Positions 20,645-33,800 are shown, counted from the stretch's first letter. The stretch: 64,000 bases of DNA from Nymphaea colorata (GCF_008831285.2 NC_045141.1:24599315-24663314), one strand, 5' to 3'. The notes: generated by a model not told the origin, from the sequence alone. Made by a program: numbers and translations.

Positions 20645-23480
20645 TTCGCCTTCATCGATACACGTTGGGGAAGATCCATCTTTTATCCAGGGATCATGTT
20701 CATTTCAATTCATCACGACTAGTCGCTAAGGCCATGTTGCATGAAGATAAAGTTTCTCATGATGTCGAAAAGGGGATATTTTGAGTGAGATATCGAGAGA
20801 CGTGTTCTCCAGAGATGTTCTAGATTTGAACGGGGCAGAGTCACGGACAGCTATGTAAGTTTTCATTTTTTTAGTTCAATTTTACTTTCTCTGTCTAGAA
20901 TTGTGGACAATTTGTACCATTTCTTTTGGAATAACATAGCTTGGTGCGTGTAAAGGTGTTCCAATCGGATCATACCAACTGCCACTGAGTAGAAAGTTGA
21001 TGCTCAAGAGGTGGCAACACTTTATAGATACTAAGTGGACTAAATGTTGACAACGCACACACATAAAATATTGATTCTTTTTTATTTGATTCGTCGCTGT
21101 TGTTGGTGGATGGCAAGGATGCGTTTAGCAAAAAAATGAACAATTAATTAAGCTAAGAGAAAGGATTGCGTGCAAAAATAACTGTTCGGATGATACGAAA
21201 CTCATTCTATTGATTAAGCACATGACCTTGGCGATTAAGTTGCTAACGATTGTAAAAACAACAAATCGATATATGAATCTGGGAAGTTTTGAAGTTAAAT
21301 TTGAACGGTAGACCCGTGAATGGAAGCAATAATTAACCGGCATCTCAGTTGCATGAATTTGGAAAATCAATTTTGAAGAAAAACTGGAATTTGCAGACAA
21401 ATTGTTCAACGTTCTGACTCGCCCCAACCAGGGATCTTTCCCGTGGCCTGACTGGTCGGGGAAGCCCGAGGCAAAGGCAATCAAATTGAGAGTGACAAGG
21501 GCCCGGCCGGCGGGCAGAGTCTGAACAAGCTGACGAGAAAAAGAAAAGGGAAAAAAGGGATAGAGTCGCCGCAGAGAATCGTCAATGAGGGCAGGGCCCG
21601 CCCTGCATGCCCCGTGATTAATAAAAAAGAAACATCTACAGAAAGGCTCCCAAATTTTGAGCTCTTCACAAATACACGCCCAACAATTGAAAGTTTAAGT
21701 TTAAAGGCTTAATATTTATTAGTAATTCTCAAACAGTTGCTTTTAAAACTTAGATTCACCGACTTAGATTCATTCAAAACATGAAACGGTGAGAGGATTT
21801 TCTTATGAAACTTAGATTCATATACTTCTCGTTACCATACGCTCCCCATAAAGAAATCAATGAATGTGAAAGAATGAATCTCCTGCGGAGAGGCAAAACT
21901 ATGATGCAAGCAAGGAGGAAAGGAAAAATTAAGGAGAAGGCAATGCAGCAGCATGGAAACAGGTTGCTATAAAACCTACAACCTCTTCATTTGCTGCATA
22001 TGGATTCAACAAATCCCTTCTTGGATTCAGCTAGACGCCATAAAACTTGAACGGGAGATTCTTGTCTTTGCTATTCTTGGGACTCAGTCAGAGAGAGAGA
22101 GATAGAGCAAAGGAAGAACCAGAACAGTGACAGTGAAAATGAATATAGGTGCTGAACAGTAAGTCTGAAGAAAGGGGATTTGAAAGATGGACTGAAGATT
22201 AGGAATGCTAAACCGAAACGGCATGAATGGCACTCTTCTAACTTCCTTCACCATGTAAAATAATTGAGGGTTTGGCTTCTAATTCAACTGACTTGGCCAT
22301 GGTAAGAAAGCTGGTGCCCTCTGCCTGTTGCATGCTGCCTGGTAGTGGCCACTAGGAGACGGTTGAGTTTAAAAGTGGTACCACTTTACGAAAAAGGCTG
22401 TCTAATTATCTATAGAACAAGCAGTAGTGGAGAAGGTGGAGATCAGGCAAAAACAAGAGTTCAGTCACACATTTTGGCGTTCCCACTTTCCGGCGAAGCT
22501 TTTAAAGTATTCTCCAATTGTCCCTGCAAAAAGCTGATCTGTGACTTGTCATATTGGCTACTGCCATTCGCTCTCTCTCTCTCTCGCATATGGCAATTTT
22601 GCTTAACGTCGGCCAACGTGAGCAAAAAGAGTGAAAAGCCTCAGTGGGCACTCAAAAAGGAAGAGGGAGACGTAGCAAACTCTGAGACGACGAGTTCCAG
22701 TGGCCTCGACAAAGTTTGTCGACCATGTCGACTGCCTCTTGTTCAGAATATCATCCACTGACTGATCTTTCACTCAAGAACATATAGACTGTGCCAATTC
22801 TGATTCCTATTATTATATTCGTTCATCCAGTCCTTATCAACGCCATCCCTCTTTTCTCCTAAAGTACGCTACACTTATCTCTATATTGTACTTTTTTCCA
22901 TCATACAATATATGTTTATCTGTATACTTTAAGATATCGTTGGTTACAAAAAAGAAGAAAGCTGAGAAGGATAGAGGCTCCGCCAATTATTTACTCGCCT
23001 CCAGCAATCATCTTTCTCCGGTACACAGCATCTGGTCGCAGAGACAGAATGAGTTAGTGAGAACGCTTCCAATGTAGTGCCAAAAATTTATAATGGACAT
23101 GTCGGTGCGCTCAACCATTTGTGGACCAGCACTTTCCTGCAGGAAAGTTAAAACGGAAAGGAACAGATGAGCAATCTTTGAAAGAACTTTTCCCCCTATC
23201 TGTCGGAGACACGGAAAATCGTTTGGTTGTGCATTGGAACCACCAAAACCTCAACTACCCAATACGTCTCAAGCCAGACGGCAGCTTCAGTTCCCAATTT
23301 CCGGTTCTGTTCACATCACAAGCAACGCCGTGAAAGATGTTCCGATCATCTCGACCGGCGCCGTGAACGCCGGAAATTGAAAGGAACCCAAAATTTGGAT
23401 TGCTCTAACCATTCTTCTTACGTTAGATGTGTATCTTGCCTCTTTCTTCGTGCTTCCGCGCGATCAGATCGCACGTCATA
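20645..23480. other. Intergenic between UGT copies 2 and 3
   Basis: About 2.8 kb without a recognisable gene on either strand. Short GA/CT runs near 22090 and 22570. Open frames of up to 138 codons (22345-22761) begin with non-ATG codons and show no known protein features. Confidence 0.5.
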
Positions 23481-23635
23481 CACGTGACTTATTAGACCTC
23501 AAGTTAAGGAAAAGTGGGTGGGTGATACTCCCACATGCCGATTGGATAGTCTGTCTTTACAGACCCATATTGTGGCGTGGGTCCTGTTTTGTCGTGCTCG
23601 TGCCACACGGCCCCAACTTTCTTGGCTTATATAAA
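23481..23635 (+). promoter_or_regulatory. Promoter of UGT copy 3
   Basis: CACGTG (23481-23486), an inverted CCAAT motif ATTGG (23541-23545) and TATATAAA (23628-23635), 79 bases before the CDS start. The G-box plus TATA arrangement resembles that of the copy at 19256, but the G-box lies much further upstream (about 147 bases from the TATA, against 20). Confidence 0.55.
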
Positions 23636-23653
23636 CGCCAGGAACCAGCAGCC

Positions 23654-23710
23654 ATGGACGCCATACCAGGCACCAGCCTCCCTCCCTCTAGTCAATTAGC
23701 TAATTCATAA
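23654..23710 (+). other. Upstream ORF (18 codons) in leader of UGT copy 3
   Basis: An ATG in excellent plant context (GCCATGG) opens an 18-codon frame ending TAA at 23708-23710, only three bases before the UGT start at 23714 and in the same frame. If the transcript starts upstream of 23654 this would reduce initiation at the UGT. The TATA box at 23628 predicts a start near 23655-23662, so the ATG may sit just outside the mRNA. The other complete copy has no such ATG. Confidence 0.45.
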
Positions 23711-23713
23711 ACG

Positions 23714-25099
23714 ATGTGCCGCGTCAGTGATGCGCCGGTGGTGGTGCTGATGCTCCCTTTCCCTGCACAGGGCCACCTGACCCCTCTCCTCCATTTTTCC
23801 CGTCTCCTCGCCCTCCGCCGCCTTCCCGTCGTCTTCCTCGGCTCCTCCGCCCATAACCGGCAAGCCAAGCTCCGGCTGCAGGGCTGGAACCTGACTTCCT
23901 TCCCTTCCATCTCCTTCCACGACCTCCCCCTCCCCCCGTGCCCCGTACCAGACCCGGACCCCGAGTCGGCCATCAAGTTCCCCGCCCACCTCCAGCCAAT
24001 CTTCGACGCCTCGGACCGCCTCCGAGACCCGCTGGACCAGCTGCTGGCCCCGCTCTCGGCGTCGTCCCGGCGCGTCGTCGTCGTGCACGACCCGCTTATG
24101 TCCTTCGCCGCGGAACTCGGGACCAAGTACCCCAACGTTGAGGCCTTCGCCTTCAGGTGCATCAGCGCCTTCTCCTCGCTTTCCTTCCAACTGAACCAGC
24201 AGAGGGATCCGAAACCGGTCAGACAGGGTCTGCATCTGGTCTCGCCCAAGGGCTGCTTCACCAAAGAGTTCCTCGAGTTCGTCCACCGCCGCCACCACGG
24301 CGTCCGACTGACGAAAGGAGAAATCTTCAACACCTTCCATGGGATCGAAGGAGAGTTCACGGAGAAGCTCTCGACTCTGCCGCAGTACAAGGACCGAAGG
24401 GTATGGGGCATTGGACCCATTATGCCGCTCCAATTGGAAAAGCGTTCGGACCCGAAATCGAAGCTGTTCCACTGGCTGGACAAGCAACCCGACGGATCCG
24501 TTCTTTACGTCTCGTTCGGATCGAACTCGTCCCTGTCCTCCGCTCAGATCTCCGAGCTAGCCGCCGGCCTTGAGCGCAGCGGTCAGAGGTTCTTGTGGGT
24601 GCTTCGAGCCCCGGACCGGGGGGACATTTTTAAGAAGGGAACCGATCCGGAGATCCGCCTGCCGGAGGGGTTCGAGCAGCGAGTCTCCGGGACGGGCCTC
24701 GTGGTGAGAGGCTGGGTTCCTCAACTTGAGATACTGAGCCATGGTGCGGTGGGTGGGTTCCTTAGCCACTGTGGGTGGAACTCTTGCATGGAGAGCCTGA
24801 GCCTGGGTGTGCCTCTGGCAACTTGGCCGCTGCACTCGGACCAGCCGGCGAACGCGCAGCTGATGACTGAGGTGTTGAAGGTGGGGGTGGTGGTCTCGGA
24901 GTGGGGCGCAGCCGAGGAGGTGCTGCCGGCGGAGAAGATCGAGAGATCGGTCAGGCAGCTTATGGTGCCCACGAATGAGAGTTTGGATGTACGGAAGAGG
25001 TCCGCAGAGCTGCGGGAAGCAGCACGGCACGCCTGGGCTCGAGGCGGCTCGTCCCGCACAGCCTTAGACTCGTTCGTGGATTTGATAACTAGACCATAG
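23714..25099 (+). CDS. UGT93-type zeatin O-glycosyltransferase-like, complete
   Basis: Intronless, 461 codons, and very similar along its whole length to the copy at 19256 (same MCRV start, same catalytic His21 in PFPAQGHL and Asp126 in VVVVHDPLMS). The PSPG box (334-377) begins WVPQ instead of the usual WAPQ and ends PLHSDQ. The main differences are in the 205-255 region (FHGIEGEF, LPQYKDRRVWGIGPIMPLQ) and the last 70 residues, where substrate differences might arise. One residue is missing after the PSPG region. By family it adds a sugar to the O-hydroxyl of a zeatin-like acceptor in the cytosol. The substitution in the PSPG box does not touch the conserved HCGWNS or final Asp-Gln that contact UDP-sugar. 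Confidence 0.93.
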   Translation: MCRVSDAPVVVLMLPFPAQGHLTPLLHFSRLLALRRLPVVFLGSSAHNRQAKLRLQGWNLTSFPSISFHDLPLPPCPVPDPDPESAIKFPAHLQPIFDASDRLRDPLDQLLAPLSASSRRVVVVHDPLMSFAAELGTKYPNVEAFAFRCISAFSSLSFQLNQQRDPKPVRQGLHLVSPKGCFTKEFLEFVHRRHHGVRLTKGEIFNTFHGIEGEFTEKLSTLPQYKDRRVWGIGPIMPLQLEKRSDPKSKLFHWLDKQPDGSVLYVSFGSNSSLSSAQISELAAGLERSGQRFLWVLRAPDRGDIFKKGTDPEIRLPEGFEQRVSGTGLVVRGWVPQLEILSHGAVGGFLSHCGWNSCMESLSLGVPLATWPLHSDQPANAQLMTEVLKVGVVVSEWGAAEEVLPAEKIERSVRQLMVPTNESLDVRKRSAELREAARHAWARGGSSRTALDSFVDLITRP

Positions 25100-27767
25100 G
25101 GTTTTGTGATCATGTCCCCATATGATGATGCAAATTTATCGACTTGAAATAATTAACAAGATTATCGCCTCCCCGCTGGATCAATCATATTATGTGAACA
25201 CTTCAAATCTCTTTGAGAGCTTGGTGTTCTAAAATTTATTAGCATCAACCATGCATGCCCTTATTTTTTTGTAATTGAAAAGGGCACCCAACTTTTCAAT
25301 ATTGTTAAAACCGCACTTAAATCCTTTGGCTAACTAAAAACCAGATATATTATATCTTTACTTCTTTGAAACTCAAGTGTTCAATAGGTAAAATATTTTT
25401 ATCATTTGACCCACTACAAGTTTACATGAAAAATATAGTAAACGGTTTACAGTAAGGTTTCGTTTGGATAACTTTCTAACATTAAGTTTGGGAAGAAAAA
25501 AACCATTTGACTACTTTAGAGATTAATAAAGCATGCTAATTGTCTCAATGGGCATAGCATAACTGATCGATTTGAGTGAGATCTTGTTTATGTGTCGTCA
25601 GGATGATTTCAATGGGTGTAAGCATTTTTAGATCTCGAGAGTCGGTTTAGTTTAGTTTTCCAAGAGTTGCTTTCGATGAAGGGTGCAAAATTTAGGTTTT
25701 TTTTTATTATCTCAAAATATTTGGGTGTGATTTTTAATTAGTTTTGATATTTTTCATCTCGATTGAGGAGAGGGTGTCACGTCTATGCACAACCTTTTAA
25801 GGTATATCAATTGTACTTCTGACCCACTTGCATTGGGTCCCATACATAAATGTATACAAGCCTATACATATAAGCAGGTTCATCGATCTAGTTCTTAGCC
25901 ACAAGGGGTGGTGAAGGCCGGTGAACCTACTTTCCCTGGCGCAAAGGAAAATTTATGTTTATGGAACTCAAGCTAAAAGTCCAACCAGTCTGGCCCAGAA
26001 CCATTTTCCCCAACTGTGGGGATTTAAAACAATCAGCAGTTTCACACTAGAGAAAAAGAAAAAAAGTATATAAATTAATTAAGTGCTGCTTCAATCGATG
26101 TCTTTCACGTGTGAATGACAAGAAATTTGGTTCTAGACGCAACCGACCTCCTTTTTTGTGTCAGTCGAATAATTCTAACCATTTCGGATCTTAGCTTCGC
26201 TCAAACATACATAGTGTTCAAATCATATATAGAATTATGAGTGGTTCTTAACTTAGTAGAGCATGTATTAGACACAGAACCTACTTTTCAACCATCAAAA
26301 TGAGATCAAAAACTTATTTGCAATAACAAAGAATGTTTTTAACATTAGATGTTCACTCTATTGATGCTTATAGTTCCAATTGAGTTTGGTAATTGGTTAT
26401 CTAAATAACTCAAGTGCGGTCAAACGGAATCGATGGAATAAGTAGATGCATCGAATAATCGAGGCAGGTGCAAAGTCAGCACGAAAGATGATCGAGGAAT
26501 AAGACCAAAGCACGCACTTACCTCATGAAGATTTTTCAACGCCACTTTTATCACGACAAAGCACAAGAACAAGGAATTTAGCGGGATTATGGCATGAGAT
26601 TCCAACCCCAAAGCAGTGATGTTTCAAAAGGAAAAGAGAATGATTCGCTTTTCTCATGACCAAATTGATTCAACATTGGCGGTAATTAGCATCAATCAAA
26701 AGGTTAATTTTCAAAGGAAAGTTAGGGAACCATCTTTTTGAAGCTCAATAATGATCATTGTGATTTCATGGCTATCATATAAATCTTTCTTTTTCTCCAT
26801 CGGATGTCCACATCCAATACCATCAGTTTGGCAAATGGAACGGTATGTAATTGTTCTATAAAAAAGTGTTGTCCGCCATAACTTTTAAGACAGATTCATG
26901 GTACAGTTTGTAACAGTTTCATTTGCCAAACAGACCCTCGTCGTTCAGTATTAACTATTATTGGAAAGTAACTTTTTTTTTGTTAGATTTGTTAAAATTT
27001 GTATTAAGTGAGAATTTCTGTTCCCCAAATCAGCTGGCACCGAACTTCTACTCCCATTGAATTTTTTTAGTGTTTAAAATAAGTACAATAATTAGTGAGA
27101 AAGTGAGATTATTTACATTAGTACTTTAGAAAATGAATCAAAATGATTCAGCACTTTTCAAGCACAAGTTTTCAGTATTTGTGAGGATGGTTTGTGAACT
27201 TGCGGCTGTGCAGAAAATCAAGATTTAACTCGTCATTAGAACTCTCAAACCCAAGTTTCAAGCCACACCAAAACAATAATTAGGTTTTTCTTCGGCTCTT
27301 TTTCGTGTTCGCAAGTACTCAAGTACGAGCTTTTGTGAACTTGTGGCTGTGCGTCGCTTCACTTCACGACAGTACTTGAGAGGCGAGAAAAGTTTTCCAT
27401 CAAGTCGTGGGACCGGCACTTCCTCTCAAACGGTACAAGTTGATCGTGACCACATGTGGTCACCGGGGGGGCAGATGTCATTAAATCTATCTGACCAACC
27501 ACAAAAAGGTAAGATGGGGCCGGGCCCCTCATTCAAAACCTTCAACTTCTTCATCAAGGTCAGCGGTTCCATCCCTGTCAAGCGCGGGTGCTAGCTTTGG
27601 GGTTTTATGCACCAAGCCAGTGATTAGACTCCTTTAACTTAGATGTGGTGTCCCTGAGTCAAATATAAAATAGAGTTACAAGTAGCGAGAAGGAGTCATT
27701 TGTTAACATGGGTTTTGTGTCCGTGTTTTATGAATTTGTCCTAAAGATTCAGTAACATCTGCTTTAA

Positions 27768-28140
27768 TTCTTTAGTTTATTTAGTCCAGCGTAACGAATC
27801 AGTCTTGACTATTTTGTCCATTGATGAAAATCTTGGGGATTCGACAAACGATGGATGGATAACCTCTGTTATCACCATTAACCTTGGTTTTCAACATGTA
27901 TAATTTGATGAAGAAGGCTGCCAAAGATTGATGTAGATTTATAAAACACAGTCTCCACGTGCTTTAAAACTCGCAACATGAACTACTTTTTGGTACGACA
28001 CCTGTGATAGTTTGCTAGCCATCTCATCATTTTTAATCCAGCGTAAACAAAATCATAGTCTTGATTTTGATCTTTGATTTTGTCACTATCAGTCTTGGTT
28101 TTCAATATCTATCATTCGATGAAGAAGGCTGCCAAACTTG
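27768..28140. repeat. Diverged direct duplication
   Basis: TCCAGCGTAA, AGTCTTGA, CTTGGTTTTCAA and GATGAAGAAGGCTGCCAAA occur in that order at about 27784-27921 and again at about 28036-28136. The best-conserved block is GATGAAGAAGGCTGCCAAA. Function unknown. Confidence 0.6.
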
Positions 28141-29642
28141 TTCAAAATAGTATCTCTTGCTGATGGTCCCCTAGTAAGGCCATTCCTTGCTACTTAAGAG
28201 AGCATTTGACAAGAAGAAAATTGTATAAATAGAACACACAATTCAAGAACTCTTATGTTCTTGTTTTATGAAAGATGAAGCGATCATAGACGTTGTTTCT
28301 AAATTTATCAATCAAAAGTTGGATATAATCATGCTAAGTATATAGAACCATGTGTTCTGTGAATGTGATGTCCTTAACATGTGCCCACTAAGATTCATGC
28401 ACTTCATGAATTGGCCGATCTTTTGATTACAACAGGGTTTTGGCCAGGTTGGTATACCTAAAACCAGTGCAAATCTCATCGTGGTAGAATAATTTTGGTT
28501 TGGAGAACTTGACCAAGTTAAATAAGCTTCCGACCTGTTTTTGTTATGTCAAGGGCAGTGACTTACAGGAAACTGTATCAAAAATCTAAACTTCAGACGT
28601 GCCAATAAACGTGCAAATATGATTGATTCAACAGATTACATGGTGAAAGGAACCAATTTAGATGAAGTATCTAGGTTAACTAATACTAACACACACAAGG
28701 CGAGCCCTAATTGGATACAGCAAATAGTTAGATCCATCTTCATTCCCAAGATATTTGTGATGTAAATGTATGCAATAACCTTTCCAGAGCAACTGAGAGA
28801 GATTTTTGCGGATACTGACATCTTGACCTTGGTGAGTGGACTCAAACAGGTAACTTATTAGTGTCATTAATTTGATGGGATATCAATAATTTAAACTGAG
28901 GACATAGTTTCTTTTGTCTGGGCAATATGATTTTGAACATTCTTTCTATGGAGGAGGTGCAGCCACAGAGACATGCAAAATGTTGTGCCACATGGGCGCG
29001 GTCTGTGGTGAAGGACGGCATACGGCAGATGCGATGGCGTCGTGCCACATCTACCGCCCCTTCAAATGGAGCACATGAGCAATGAGGCAGGCAGAGAGGT
29101 CGCTGTTGGACAGGAGGGCATGGAGGATGCTGCCGACGGCTGAATGAGAGGGGTGACGGAGGCTAAGATGAAAGAAGCACGGAGGATGAACCAGAGGGTA
29201 GGGACGTCCAAGCTAGCTTATTATTTCTCGGGCGATGCACAAAGGGGTCGCAAACACAGATTGGCGTGGAAGAAGGAAGCATGGAGAATGAACCGGAGCC
29301 TGGGACGTCGAGGAGGGAATGACTGGTGGTTCACGATGAGTCGCAGCGGAGGATGATGTTGGCTAGCTTGACAAAGGGCCTAAAGTGACCATGTGCCAGG
29401 AACAGAAATAATAAGCATTAGTAGGTGTCCCATCTTTGCCCGAGAAGAAGAAGAAGATTTTACACAGGAGAGGGCATGGCCGTATGGGTATGAGGAAAGC
29501 AATGTATAACATGACCAAAGTGCGATTTTATAGTCAAGATGATAAAACTGACCAGGTAAAACAAAAGTTTCATACCATATAATTATGGTGGTACAGATTA
29601 AAATGCCACAGCTGACCTGAACTTAAATTAACATCAGTGTTC

Positions 29643-29871
29643 CCAGTGTTGGTATACGCACAATTATGGCTGATACTGACGGGCATTGGTCTATATCAGC
29701 CCATTTCCGTTCATTCCCATTTGCCTATTCAAAAACAATAAAAGATAATCCAGCAAACAAATAATACCTTCCCAACAACCTGCATTGGCTCAATAGCGGG
29801 GCCCCGCTATAAGCCGATACAGTGCATATGGCTATATCGGCCAATAAGAAGCGATATATAGACAACACTGG
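29643..29871. mobile_element. Possible MITE with CCAGTGTTG termini
   Basis: Left end CCAGTGTTGGTATAC, inverted right end CCAGTGTTGTCTATATATCG. The interior has paired TATATCGGCC/GGCTGATA-like words. A similar GTGTTGCCAGTACC start occurs near 60183 in a beta-adaptin intron. No target duplication identified. Confidence 0.45.
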
Positions 29872-30890
29872 TTTGTATGGTTCTCAACGAGCTCTTCAGC
29901 ACGACTTTTTGGCACTGTGAAAGCTTAAGATGTATACAAGATAAATACATATAAATAATGTTTAAACATTATAAATGCAACGAAAAACCAAGCGTGACAA
30001 TGTAGATGTAAGCAGTAAATACGATTAGTTCATCTCAAGTTGGTTCATTTTTCAAGATTCACTACTGACATGGAAGCAGTAAATACGACAAGTTTATCTC
30101 AAGCTGCTTCAGTTTTCAAGATTCAGTCTAACACAGTTTGAGTTGTCACAAATATCATTTCTGGGTATGAACAACAAGGTTGTTTCAGGTATAATACAAC
30201 AGAGTTGTTTTTTTAGACAAACAACAAGAAAATCTCAGCAAAAATAAAAATCTCATAACTAAATAATGTAAAAAACACAAAAAGTAGCAAAGATATGAAG
30301 AAAACGGAACAAAACAACAAAAGGAAAAAAAACACAAAAATATGTGTTCTTTCATGTTTTTGTTCATTTTGGCATTTCTTTTGGCTGACCAGTTTTTAAC
30401 GTGTTTTTGTAGGTTTTTTCAAATAAAACATGCTTTATGTTACAATGGTGCCTTATATCAACTCAATTTTTATTTAACTGCTAGAAATGATGATTACATC
30501 CAATTTCTTTTTCTCTTTCGAGAGAGCAATGCCAAGTTTGCAGTACAAACTAGGCAATAAGTAATAATCTCAAAAGGATTCCACAGCATAAACGGTCGTT
30601 TGAAGCATCAATAATTTTTAAGAAAAGGGCAAGATTTGTCTAACTGGTTTTAAGATGAAAATATCTTGTCCAAACATGGACGGTAAAACAATTATGAGAA
30701 CTTGAGCCACTGACTTTGATAAAAAGGATCTCTTATTTTGGAAGCGCAATCTTCCATAGATTACATAAGAAGATAATTCTGTAACATTTATTTATTGACC
30801 TCTCAATTCTCACTGCTTATAGACGAAAAGTACATATTCCAGGGCAGTTCAGAGCATGCCAGCACAAGGAATTAGGCAATTAGCATATGT

Positions 30891-33800
30891 TCAAGGACAA
30901 TTTAGATCAGGTTTGACCTTAACCCGTGAAATTACAGTGCGCTTGTCAAGGCCATGCAGGGAGTCAATCAAGTGCATGCGCAATGAAGCAGGTCCACAAG
31001 CCTTCTCCATCCCAAGTTCACTTGCCACACCAAATACAGAGAGTGCTGCTGTAGTGGCATCCAAAGCGCGCTCAGGATCTATCGCAACAAAAGCAGCAAT
31101 AATAGCTGTGACTGCACACCCTGTTGCTGTGATACGCTGCAACATTGCAACTCCATTGCATGCACCAACCACCTGCCATCCATCTGTGATGATGTCTACA
31201 GACCCGGAAACGGCAACTATGGCACCACATGTTTGAGCCAAGCGTTTGGCTGCCTCTATTGCCTCTATTGATTTGTGGGTGCCATCTGTCCCCTTGAGAG
31301 GAATAAGCAGAGGACAACAATTAGCATCAATTATTTAGCAATAACAGACAGAATGTAACAGCAGCAACATATCAGGTATAGACATGGAAAAGGCACTTTT
31401 GGAAGGGAAAATAGTGAATTTTGATTCACAAAGATGCAGATGAATTAGGTCATAGACAAGTAAAAATTTCAGTGGGACTGGTGTTCATTAAGAGGTGTAA
31501 GTTTATTCATCCAGTCGAGGTAAATTATTGGATGGTCAACATGCTTATGCCCTCTGCAAGAGACACTTATCAAAACACCCTGGGTAGGCACTAGGCAGAG
31601 CAAGGTTGCCCGAAATCACAAAGACTTTACCCTACTTGAGGACTAAGAATTGACTTTGACAAAAAGAAGAGAGAAGTAAATAGCAAATGTTCAATTATTT
31701 CTTAAAGTTGACGATTTTACTAAATTTAGGTCTAACAGAAGTACTAAAAGCCTAAAATACAGGCGTTTCCGAGCAGAAACTTGAAACAAATAGCCTACAA
31801 CAGTAGACGTGAGGAAGTGCAAAAGAGGAAGCATGTATGCAGCCATCCTATAAGATAACAACCCCTATATTATTGGACAAAGATTTGGAAAGAATAATAT
31901 AGATTTGGCAAATTTAGACAGTTCAATTTCCCTTAAATTAGGTCGCTAGATGATATGGAGATACAATCATGATAGGAGTTGACTTCTGACATTAGGACCC
32001 AATTTAATATGAGTACACAAAGTAGGTTTTAGAAATGGAGGCTGGAACTATGTCCATTTAGTGAGATATCAAGAGGGTGATAGACGTGCCAAGTTTGTCT
32101 TCTTTGTGCTGTATCTGTTCGATGACTTTTTCACCTATCTAACCATTCGTCATATGTTGAGCTTCAACTGACAAGCTTCGGCATTTGGCACCACTCTTTA
32201 TCAGTCAACTAGCTTAATGTGGATGAAATATATGCACACTAATCTGTAAAGTGAAGAACAAAATAAAATGACAGAATTTTACAGTTCGTATGGCTGATAC
32301 ATGATCACAATCAGGGCCGAAAATTCAGTCTTTTTTCCTATCCAAGAAGAGCTATGCAACGTTCCAGTACAATTTCCTCATCAATGAGGTGAGGTTATAA
32401 CATGAAAGCAAGAGGCGGCCCATCTAATTTAGTCAAAACAAAGTCATGGAGTCATGGTTGAATACTACAAAGAAGAACAACATGAATGACCTAGGAAATC
32501 GCTAGGGATATCTGAAATGTTTCAAACTGTTGTAAGGTCATCATCCTCAATCCTCAGGTTTCTAGAAACAGAGCTCTAGATTGCCCAAAACAGAGGTGGG
32601 AAGGAAGCAAGATCCTAACAGGACGAGATCACAAGATTTTGCTTCTTAGGAAACGTGTGGGGAAAGCCCTCGGAAGGTTTAGAAGAATGAGATTAAAACT
32701 AAGCCAGTTTTGCAGCGCTCTGACTATGTGTTCATATAACCAACCAAATCTGAATAAAACATAACGACACTATATTCAAACAGAGACAAAAAATAAAAGG
32801 AAAGGGAGAAAAAGAACAAATGAAACAGACAAAACGAAACACAAACTAATTTTCCTAGTACCATAATCCAAGTAAAGCCGTCGCTTAGCTACCGTAAAAA
32901 GTACGTAAAAGCGTTCTGGCCTGTAAATCAAAGAACGTCAAATAGACGGCAGCCGTCAAATATCTACAAAAATGACTAGGCAGCCGAGTAGGCACCAGTT
33001 CATGCAGGAGAAAATCGAACTTATTCAAGTTTGTTTTGCAATACGCAGGTTCTTCCCTCCAACTTCTTTCAATTTGGAACATATCACCCTCCGAAGCTGT
33101 TCTCGAGATCCTACATGAACAGGCTCAATTATAGTTTGTTAGTTTTGTTGGTTTCTTCTATTGTGATTCCTGAGGCCAATATGTTACGCTTCTCTGCATG
33201 GTTTTGCTCCAACGGCTCCCAGGTAGAAACATTTTCCTTTGAAATTGTTCCACTTTCAGTTCAAATCAACGGAAAATAGCATACTTCCCCAATTCCACTT
33301 AATATCGCTACCATTGCTTTCCAAATTGGTAGTTTCCTCAAACAGATAAAAGACCCCCAAAAAAAAACTCTAAATAGAAAATGCCTCTGACGTGAACGGT
33401 GATAGTGGCCCACTAAGAACTCGAGAAACATAAACAAAATTGGCCTTTGGACTCCTTTTCCTTTGCCCGTGAAAGAAGTTGCAGACTAAGAATCCAATAT
33501 ATAGTTCCATTTGCTATATTCTATTTTAAGGTTTATCAATATTTTCTAATTGAAAGTTTGAAACATGTGTTTTCTCTTTCATTCACTTACTTTCCCACTA
33601 CTTCCATCCGATAAACTTCATCGACAACAGAAAAGCCCCACAAAAGAAAGAACCTTAAGAACTCGAGCAGAACAAAAAGGAGCGACAAGAACAACTCCTT
33701 TTCACCTTGTTGGGTCCAGCAGAAGCACCGGAGAGAGCGATGATCTCCGAAGCGTTCCCCCGAACGACTGCCGGCCGGAGGTCCAGCAACTCGAGGCAAG

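Larger units (their letters stand above)
25100..30890. other. Intergenic, 5.8 kb without recognised gene
   Basis: AT-rich DNA between the UGT93 cluster and the thiazole kinase gene. It contains a diverged direct duplication (about 27770-27930 and 28030-28140), a 19-base direct repeat (TTGTGAACTTG-GGCTGTGC at about 27193 and 27333), a GC-richer patch at 28970-29350 with no recognisable product, and a TIR element at 29643-29871. Confidence 0.5.

Noticed and set aside
22345-22761. 138-codon + strand frame between the UGTs
   Set aside because: Begins at GTG, not ATG, has no recognisable similarity and no promoter or splice context.
23692-24487. Two overlapping minus-strand frames of ~260 codons across the UGT at 23714
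   Set aside because: Same explanation as for the copy at 19256; the two are also antisense translations of the same conserved gene segments.
29144-29356. 70-codon basic frame (MRGVTEAKMKEARRMNQ)
   Set aside because: GC-richer patch with internal near-repeats (AGGATGAACC/AGAATGAACC) but no recognisable protein; likely transposon debris.
30185-30560. Hydrophobic frames (FCFFSFCCF-like) near 30.2-30.5 kb
   Set aside because: Produced by A/T-rich low-complexity DNA just downstream of the thiazole kinase stop; no real membrane protein signature.
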